In this document: positions 58,827-64,000 of the stretch, in pieces
How positions within the stretch are numbered: the first letter of the stretch is position 1
Layout of the letters: each line of letters begins with the position of its first letter
Origin: M3007 sp965249785
Lineage (GTDB): Bacteria > Bacteroidota > Bacteroidia > Chitinophagales > Saprospiraceae
Assembly: GCA_965249785.1 (NCBI GenBank)
Contig: CBDFMU010000012.1
Coordinates: 62,001-126,000, forward strand
Length of the DNA stretch: 64,000 bases
Direction: 5' to 3'
Position numbers and translations under genes: made by a program
Notes under the pieces: model-generated
Seen by the model: the letters and a program-made list of their open reading frames with translations, nothing else
Database searches by the model: none
Told to the model about the DNA's origin: nothing

Positions 58827-60551
58827 CTAATTCGCCACTTCTGTACCTCTCCACGGAGCGGCCAGATAAGGGAAAGTAGCCTGGAAAGCCTTGTCATTCT
58901 TGTTTACGCCAGTTTGATAAGTCAGCACATTAACCAATTTTGGGGTCACTGGACTGGTCGTCTGGCCAGGAATGTAATCATCATACCATAGACCGATAGC
59001 TGCCAAAGCGACACCAGCTACTGCTTGCAACTCAATACGGGTAACGTCATCTTCCAGGCGGCGACCATTCGGGAAGCCATCCATATTTGGAATAAATTCG
59101 ATGTTCGTATTGGTATTATAAGGTGCTACGGTCAAGCCGGACACGGCGGCGGAAATCAAGCCTTCAGCAGAAAACGCTGCATCGGTGCGTGCAGTAATCG
59201 GGACGGCCATGTTCAAACGAAGCATATCGCCACCATTCGGCAGAAAGTTATTGACGAAAGGTTTGCCGGCCGCCAGTGGGTTGCCGTTTTTGCCAGTTGC
59301 CAATTGATAAGGTGCTACATTTGGCACACCGGTGTGGAATATCGGCCAAAGGTCTACCGAACGAGCTTTTCCTGGTCCAGGCAGCAATAAAGTGCCAAAG
59401 ACAGCATCATCCAGTGCAGTACCTGCTACGGCGGCGGTGCCTTTCAGAGAGTACAGACCGTCTTTGCCATAGCCAAAATCGAAAGCACCCAGGGACTTGG
59501 TTTGTACCCGCAATTTGGCGAAAGAAGGTACGGCGGCACCGAAAAATCGGTTGTCCATGTACAGGGCCAATTCAGGATTGTAGAAGAATCCATCCAGCAC
59601 CTGATCAGCTAATTCCTGATAAGGCGTGAGGCCATTCCAGTAGTCTTTATAACCAATTGGAATAACTGCTTCGTTGGTCAGCGGCATGCCTAAACGGCTG
59701 ACTTGTACCCAGTTGCCAGCATCCGTCTGGCTATTAGGAGCAAGCGTACGCGTGACCCGGCGGCTGGCACTGGCCCATACACCGATCACGTAGTTGGGAT
59801 CGAGGATGCTGGCTGGCGTAGCTGGTGCGCCGGTTTTCAGCAGGGTAGAGATCGGCACCTGAATGACCAGGGCATGAACATTTTTTTGGCCAAGGCCATC
59901 GCGTGGGGCACCGTTTTGACGGGGCAGGTTGCCAAGGTCAAATACACCACCCAAATCCACATAGAAAGGATCATCTGCGGGACCGCAAAAAACGGTCTCG
60001 CCAGTGCTTGCGTTAGTAATTGCATCGGTCATCAGCGATTCGTAGCTGGGCGCACCGAGTCCCACGGGGCTTTCAATGGAGCGAGGGCCGATGTTATTTG
60101 GGGGCACTACACCATTCGCAATGATGGTTTGGAAAGTTGCGCCACCATCCATGCTACGTTCGCACTTATAGGTGGTTTTCAGGTTTTCCTGACCCAACCG
60201 GATGTTGAAAAACGTGGTGGGGTCCTCATTTACGCGCGTAAAAGTGAAACGGTAAGTTACATCATCACCGGCGGTGGCGGTGTTGTTGTCCACGTGAATT
60301 TCGTAGCGAATGTTTTCCCCAAAATTGTAATAGTTAGGGCCACCATGCGGCAGCTCAAACGGGATAAAACAGGCGATCAGGGTAATGGTATTGGGATTGT
60401 CGGGGCTGCGGAAGGCATACACGTCAGTGTTGTCTGCCAGCGGGTCATTGGCGATAAGTGGCGCTTCGCGGTGGGAAGAGGCAAAGGCACCAGTGGCCCA
60501 ACCTGCGAACAGCAACATGCCAAGCAGTCGGGCGTGACTGTTTTTCAACAT
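58827..60551 (-). CDS. DUF4331 family secreted protein without sorting domain
   Basis: Start at the ATG at 60551 (MLKNSHARLLGMLLFAGWATGAFA, signal peptide), 574 residues. Same layout as the downstream paralogue: SSHREAPLIANDPLADNTDVYAF, EIHVDNNTATAGDDVTYRF, YQELADQVLDGFFYNPEL, NFLPNGGDMLRLNMAVPIT and NMDGFPNGRRLEDDVTRIEL. It ends at WRGTEVAN with no T9SS C-terminal domain, so it should stay periplasmic or be exported by other means. The two genes are a tandem duplication that kept most residues and differ mainly at the C-terminus. Co-transcribed as far as spacing shows. Confidence 0.9.
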   Translation of the reverse strand: MLKNSHARLLGMLLFAGWATGAFASSHREAPLIANDPLADNTDVYAFRSPDNPNTITLIACFIPFELPHGGPNYYNFGENIRYEIHVDNNTATAGDDVTYRFTFTRVNEDPTTFFNIRLGQENLKTTYKCERSMDGGATFQTIIANGVVPPNNIGPRSIESPVGLGAPSYESLMTDAITNASTGETVFCGPADDPFYVDLGGVFDLGNLPRQNGAPRDGLGQKNVHALVIQVPISTLLKTGAPATPASILDPNYVIGVWASASRRVTRTLAPNSQTDAGNWVQVSRLGMPLTNEAVIPIGYKDYWNGLTPYQELADQVLDGFFYNPELALYMDNRFFGAAVPSFAKLRVQTKSLGAFDFGYGKDGLYSLKGTAAVAGTALDDAVFGTLLLPGPGKARSVDLWPIFHTGVPNVAPYQLATGKNGNPLAAGKPFVNNFLPNGGDMLRLNMAVPITARTDAAFSAEGLISAAVSGLTVAPYNTNTNIEFIPNMDGFPNGRRLEDDVTRIELQAVAGVALAAIGLWYDDYIPGQTTSPVTPKLVNVLTYQTGVNKNDKAFQATFPYLAAPWRGTEVAN

Positions 60552-60789
60552 GGTGAATAGTTTGAAGTGAAAGAATAAATGGTTACGGCAGGAATCAGTA
60601 TGGTTCCAACGCACTATTTACGAGAGAGGAGCAGCTTTTAGATTTGTATTCCAGCTGACAGTGGCTAACTATTTTAAAAGGTATTTTTAAAATGTAACGC
60701 GTGCACTAGCAGCGGTGTTTAAAACAGCCTCTAAGTAGGTACGTCTGTTCATGGCTTTTTAATATCCATCTCCGCGCAGGCTAAAAAAG

Positions 60790-60829
60790 CAATAGGGTCT
60801 TACCTGCCCGTGCAGATAAGACCCTATTG
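60790..60829 (-). terminator. Rho-independent terminator of dnaA
   Basis: A perfect 13-bp stem (60790-60802 with 60817-60829) and a 14-nt loop. On the minus strand the stem is followed by CTTTTTTTAG. It lies 20 bp past the dnaA stop. Confidence 0.92.
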
Positions 60830-60849
60830 GTCAATTATTTATGGGGAAA

Positions 60850-62280
60850 TCAGATATTCAAACTCATCCGCAATTTTTTCTCCACCTCGTCCACAGTATC
60901 CTTAAAAATCAGGTCGGTATCCATCATATCCTGCACGGCTTTGCAGGAATAAATGACGGTGCTGTGGTCGCGTCCACCAAAAGTTTCGCCGATGGCTTTC
61001 AGGGATTTGTTGGTGAGTTTCTTGGCCAGATACATGGAGAGTTGGCGGGCGATTACCACATTGCGTTTGCGGGTTTCATGCTGTAGTTTTTCCACGGGTA
61101 CGCTAAAATGCTCGGCGACCAATTGTTGAATAAATTCCACCGTGATCTCGCGATTGATCGTGGTCACAAAATTGCGAATCACTTCTTTCGCCAGTTCCAA
61201 ATCTATATTTCGGCGAATAAGCGTGGATTGCGCCAGCAGTGAAATCATCACGCCTTCTAGTTCCCGGATGTTATTTTTAATATTGTAGCAAATAAATTCC
61301 AGCACATCCTGCGGCAAGTCCACGCCCTCATCTTCCATTTTTGAATCGAGAATAGCCATGCGCGTCTCCAGATCGGGGGCCTGCATATCGGCACTCAAGC
61401 CCCACTTAAAACGAGAGATCATGCGGTCTTCCATGCCTTCCAGATTCTTTGGCGCACGGTCGGAAGTTAGCACGATCTGGCGGCCACTCTGGTGCAATTG
61501 GTTGAAAATATGGAAGAAAATTTCCTGCGTTTTTTGTTTGCCCGACAAAAACTGAATATCATCAATAATCAGCACTTCCACCATATTGTAGAAGTTCACG
61601 AAATCGTTCACAGCGTTGTTTTTGATCGCCTGAATGATCTGGTTGGTGAATTTTTCCGCCGACACAAATAGGACGGCTTTGTTTTCAAAACGGCTGACAA
61701 TGTCGTTGCCAATCGCCTGCGCCAGGTGTGTTTTGCCCAAGCCTACATCGCCAAAAAGGAACAAAGGATTGAAGGCCGTTTTGCCCGGATTTTTGGCGAT
61801 GGCCAGACCAGCATTGCGGGCCAGCCGGTTGCAGTCCCCTTCGATAAAATTCTCGAAAGTATATTGCGCATTGAGCTGATGTTCGATCTTGACCCGCTTG
61901 ATACCCGGAATAATGAACGGGTTGCGGATCATTTCTGCATCAAACACGCCGGGCACTGGCTCGTTGTCTTTCTCCGCCGAAGGCTTGCCGCTGGCGCGAG
62001 TGGCCGCCGTCGAAACGGGCGTTGCTCCCGCCTCTGGAATATGATATAGCAGTCGGCCACGCTCGCCCAGCTCCTGCCGGACGCTGGTCTTCAGCAGTTG
62101 CACGTAGTGTTCCTCGATCCACTCAAAGAAAAACTTATTAGGCACCTGGATGGTCAGGATGTCCTGCTCCAGTTGCACTGGTCTGATCGGTTCAAACCAA
62201 GTCTTGTAGCTCTGTGGGTTTACGTTTTTCTTAATGGTACGCAGACAGTTGTCCCATACCATTTGGCAGTCAGTTGTCAT
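60850..62280 (-). CDS. dnaA: Chromosomal replication initiator protein DnaA
   Basis: 476 residues with all four DnaA regions. Domain I is at the N-terminus (VWDNCLRTIKKNVNPQSYKTW). A variable, low-complexity linker spans about 90-140. The AAA+ domain has Walker A FGDVGLGKTHLAQAIG, Walker B VLIIDDIQFLSGK and sensor/arginine region DRMISRFKWGL. The C-terminal DNA-binding helix-turn-helix has the DnaA signature VVIARQLSMYLAKKLTNKSL and FGGRDHSTVIYS. It binds oriC and opens it to start replication. The start at 62280 is the only reasonable ATG. A strong terminator follows. Confidence 0.98.
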   Translation of the reverse strand: MTTDCQMVWDNCLRTIKKNVNPQSYKTWFEPIRPVQLEQDILTIQVPNKFFFEWIEEHYVQLLKTSVRQELGERGRLLYHIPEAGATPVSTAATRASGKPSAEKDNEPVPGVFDAEMIRNPFIIPGIKRVKIEHQLNAQYTFENFIEGDCNRLARNAGLAIAKNPGKTAFNPLFLFGDVGLGKTHLAQAIGNDIVSRFENKAVLFVSAEKFTNQIIQAIKNNAVNDFVNFYNMVEVLIIDDIQFLSGKQKTQEIFFHIFNQLHQSGRQIVLTSDRAPKNLEGMEDRMISRFKWGLSADMQAPDLETRMAILDSKMEDEGVDLPQDVLEFICYNIKNNIRELEGVMISLLAQSTLIRRNIDLELAKEVIRNFVTTINREITVEFIQQLVAEHFSVPVEKLQHETRKRNVVIARQLSMYLAKKLTNKSLKAIGETFGGRDHSTVIYSCKAVQDMMDTDLIFKDTVDEVEKKLRMSLNI

Positions 62281-62909
62281 ACCTAATGGTGCATTGGAAG
62301 ATTGGATAAATTCCGAAATAAGCGTTTATGAGATGATCCTCAATAGAGACAGGGCGACAAAGATTGGCTTTTTATCCCAACTCGGAGCAGGAGTTTTGCT
62401 TTTTTCGACTAAAAATTTTTGCGGTTTAAAAAATGCTGGAAAATCGGTGCTTTCTACGATTTTGTAGTTTTGTCTCTATAAACCTTTTTTCCGACAAAGT
62501 ATGAAAAATCAAAATTTTGCGCATATTTCACAGATTAATTCCAGAAAAATATGAATTTAGATGATTTTATTTGGAAAAAATGCCGTAAAGCCAATTCAAC
62601 TGGATTAAAATGCTAATACCTATTCTATTACCAAAAAGCTGGCCAAAGCAAATATATTTATGCCAACTGGTTGACTTTCAGGGTGCTGACCATAAAAGCG
62701 AAGGATTCTTCACCGATGCTTATTTACCCATTAATTCACGGTTGCACATTACCAAACCATGCCCATAAAAGTGAAATTTATGCCCGTAAATTTAATGTTA
62801 TAAAGACTGAAAAAAGACAACCGTATCGTTGTCAAGCCTTTGCGTTTTGTTAGAAATATGAAGTCAATGCAGCGGGCACTTTGCACCTATTAGCCGCATT
62901 TTTATTTTA
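62281..62909. other. AT-rich region upstream of dnaA
   Basis: 629 bp without a convincing gene. It is strongly AT-rich, but I found no TTATNCACA-type DnaA boxes, so an origin is not supported. A plus-strand TAGTTTTG (62465-62472) matches the promoter motif but has no gene behind it. The word CCATAAAAGYGAA occurs twice (near 62690 and 62763). A 60-codon plus-strand ORF here is unconvincing. Confidence 0.5.
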
Positions 62910-63434
62910 TCAAAATAGTTGGGCCGCTTCGGTACGAATGGCGATGATGGCCTTTTGCAGTGGCGTTGCGTCTCCTTGTTCGTCCGCTGCTTGCAACAAA
63001 TGCCCAATAAATTCGTCGGCATTGGCTTGCGTATCCAGGCCTTCCGAAGCGCGACTCACGGCCACCAGCGTCTCGTCTTTGGCCAGCTTAATAATTTGCC
63101 AGAGCGTAGCGGAGACATAGAGTTGCTGGGAAGTATTATGGCTGAATTCCTGATTGATCGCCAGCAGCAGCGCACCTCGTAATTCAGCCGTCGTCATGTC
63201 CGACATCCGTACACGGAGCAGCACATTAGGCAGCGCGGCGCGGTCGCAGAGCAGCGTGAGGCGTTCGTAGGCTTGCAGGCGCAGGGGTAAAGTGATCTTC
63301 ATAGCCTCATTGCGCTGGGCCAGTTGGGTACTACGATTCTGGCTTTCCAGCAAGGTTTTTAGCAGGTAATAAGCCGTGGCTGCTACGATGAGACCAGGCA
63401 CAGTATATTTCAAGACTTCCAGCAACGCTTCCAT
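62910..63434 (-). CDS. Conserved hypothetical membrane-anchored protein (Bacteroidota)
   Basis: A 174-residue protein. One N-terminal transmembrane segment (LKYTVPGLIVAATAYYLLKTLL) is followed by a soluble helical domain (ITLPLRLQAYERLTLLCDRA, LRGALLLAINQEFSHNTSQQLYV, LWQIIKLAKDETLVAVSRAS). The pattern matches a family of unknown function found next to housekeeping genes in Bacteroidota. It is transcribed from its own promoter (63475-63501), divergent from the Fe-S carrier gene. Function unknown. Confidence 0.8.
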   Translation of the reverse strand: MEALLEVLKYTVPGLIVAATAYYLLKTLLESQNRSTQLAQRNEAMKITLPLRLQAYERLTLLCDRAALPNVLLRVRMSDMTTAELRGALLLAINQEFSHNTSQQLYVSATLWQIIKLAKDETLVAVSRASEGLDTQANADEFIGHLLQAADEQGDATPLQKAIIAIRTEAAQLF

Positions 63435-63474
63435 TAATCTAGGTTAATTTTTTCAATTTTGTCCAAAAGGGCGG

Positions 63475-63501
63475 CAAAGATAGTGCTCTATTGCTAAACA
63501 A
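63475..63501 (-). promoter_or_regulatory. Promoter of the 174-residue membrane protein
   Basis: The minus strand has TATCTTTG (63475-63482) with TTG 16 bp upstream (63499-63501). The -7 box lies 40 bp before the ATG at 63434. Confidence 0.55.
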
Positions 63502-63508
63502 TTCGGGC

Positions 63509-63537
63509 TTTGTTTCCGTTTTAAGTCTCTATTTTTG
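63509..63537 (+). promoter_or_regulatory. Promoter of the Fe-S carrier gene
   Basis: TTTG at 63509-63512, a 17-bp spacer and TATTTTTG at 63530-63537 make a full Bacteroidota-type promoter, 17 bp before the ATG at 63555. It is the best-matching promoter in the window. Confidence 0.7.
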
Positions 63538-63554
63538 TCCCGATTTTTTAAAAC

Positions 63555-63935
63555 ATGAATGTTATGGAAGCAGTACTCGAAATGCCCACTAAGACTACCA
63601 CCACCATCAACCCGATCCAGCTGACCAATGGTGCGGTGTCGCAATTGAATCAGATTCGCCAGTCGGAAAATGTCCCAGCTGACTATTGTCTGCGCGTAGG
63701 CGTGAAAGGGGGCGGTTGTTCCGGCTTCTCTTATGTGCTGGGTTTTGATCTGCCCACCGACAGCGACGATATGTTCGATATAAATGGCATTCGTGTGGCG
63801 ATGAATAAAGCGCACGCCATTTATCTGTTGGGGATGGAAGTGGATTTCGTGAGCGGACTGGACAATCGTGGATTCACTTTTAGTAATCCAAATGCGACCA
63901 GTACTTGCGGCTGTGGAACGTCCTTTTCGGCGTAG
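63555..63935 (+). CDS. HesB/IscA/ErpA-type iron-sulfur carrier
   Basis: A 126-residue A-type carrier. The conserved cysteines are all present: Cys in VKGGGCSGFSYVLGF and the C-terminal pair in STCGCGTSFSA. The segment LTNGAVSQLNQI is the usual N-terminal helix, and AIYLLGMEVDFVSGL the core strand. It carries a 2Fe-2S or 4Fe-4S cluster to target proteins in the cytoplasm. The start could be the ATG at 63555 or 63564. No isc or suf gene is in the window, so it is probably a stand-alone ErpA-like gene. Confidence 0.93.
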   Translation: MNVMEAVLEMPTKTTTTINPIQLTNGAVSQLNQIRQSENVPADYCLRVGVKGGGCSGFSYVLGFDLPTDSDDMFDINGIRVAMNKAHAIYLLGMEVDFVSGLDNRGFTFSNPNATSTCGCGTSFSA

Positions 63936-64000
63936 TTGTCTGGTTATTAGTTATTGGTTAATTGGTTTGCTATTACCACTTAATCGCCATCTAATTTGTG

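Noticed and set aside
62671..62853. 60-codon plus-strand ORF upstream of dnaA
   Set aside because: No ribosome-binding site, family pattern or promoter at a sensible distance.
62281..62909. Replication origin next to dnaA
   Set aside because: No DnaA boxes could be found by eye; AT-richness alone is not enough. A cumulative GC-skew plot would decide.
1..64000. CRISPR arrays, rRNA genes, intact transposases or prophage
   Set aside because: No regular spacer-repeat arrays, no rRNA sequence and no transposase or phage structural genes were found; the only mobile-element traces are remnants near 53.4-53.9 kb.

Overview
The window is a stretch of a Bacteroidota chromosome, most likely from the Saprospiria (Saprospiraceae-like). 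Three things support this: a SusC/SusD pair, several extracellular proteins ending in near-identical type IX secretion (T9SS) sorting domains, and the Bacteroidota promoter element TAnnTTTG in front of many genes. A bacillithiol-type deacetylase and DUF5683 and DUF4331 proteins fit the same phylum. No species can be named from sequence alone.

Layout. 0-8.5 kb: enoyl-CoA hydratase (cut by the edge), FKBP isomerase, PlsB-like acyltransferase overlapping EngB, a DUF5683 protein, a rhomboid protease, a glucosaminidase and a secreted M1 aminopeptidase. 8.6-10.3 kb: a small AT-rich accessory patch with a Shedu-like nuclease candidate and an overlapping XisI/XisH pair. 10.4-15.6 kb: reductive pyrimidine degradation (PreA, a frameshifted PreT, a beta-ureidopropionase-like nitrilase) next to agmatine deiminase. 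15.6-26.5 kb: a SusC/SusD locus with a lipoprotein and a large VCBS/ASPIC-UnbV lipoprotein, then phosphoglycerate mutase and an FAD oxidoreductase. 26.7-40.2 kb: a surface-protein cluster on the minus strand. Three proteins share a C-terminal sorting block and a copied terminator; the fourth is a 2287-residue beta-helix protein with dockerin-like repeats.

40.6-53.3 kb: an Fe-S CCG-domain protein, small hypotheticals, a SusC-like/VWA fusion, purH, a small protein plus HNH endonuclease, an SDR protein, endonuclease III, a BshB1-type deacetylase and two orphan genes. 53.4-53.9 kb is a gene graveyard holding an excisionase-type HTH remnant and a decayed MmeI-type restriction-methylase tail. 53.9-56.0 kb: an RsbQ-like hydrolase followed by a frameshifted PAS histidine kinase. 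56.2-64 kb: tRNA-Pro and tRNA-Ser, two tandem DUF4331 proteins, dnaA, a small membrane protein and an IscA/ErpA-type Fe-S carrier.

Between the genes lies an unusual layer of dispersed intergenic repeats. They include short-word tandem arrays that often pair as inverted arms, two 80-bp copies 44 kb apart, two 55-bp copies, a G/C-run repeat present as inverted copies around a 3-kb block, and several long hairpins. Some of these contain the stop codons of neighbouring genes. Two otherwise intact genes (preT and the PAS kinase) each carry one single-base deletion; these may be real mutations or assembly errors.
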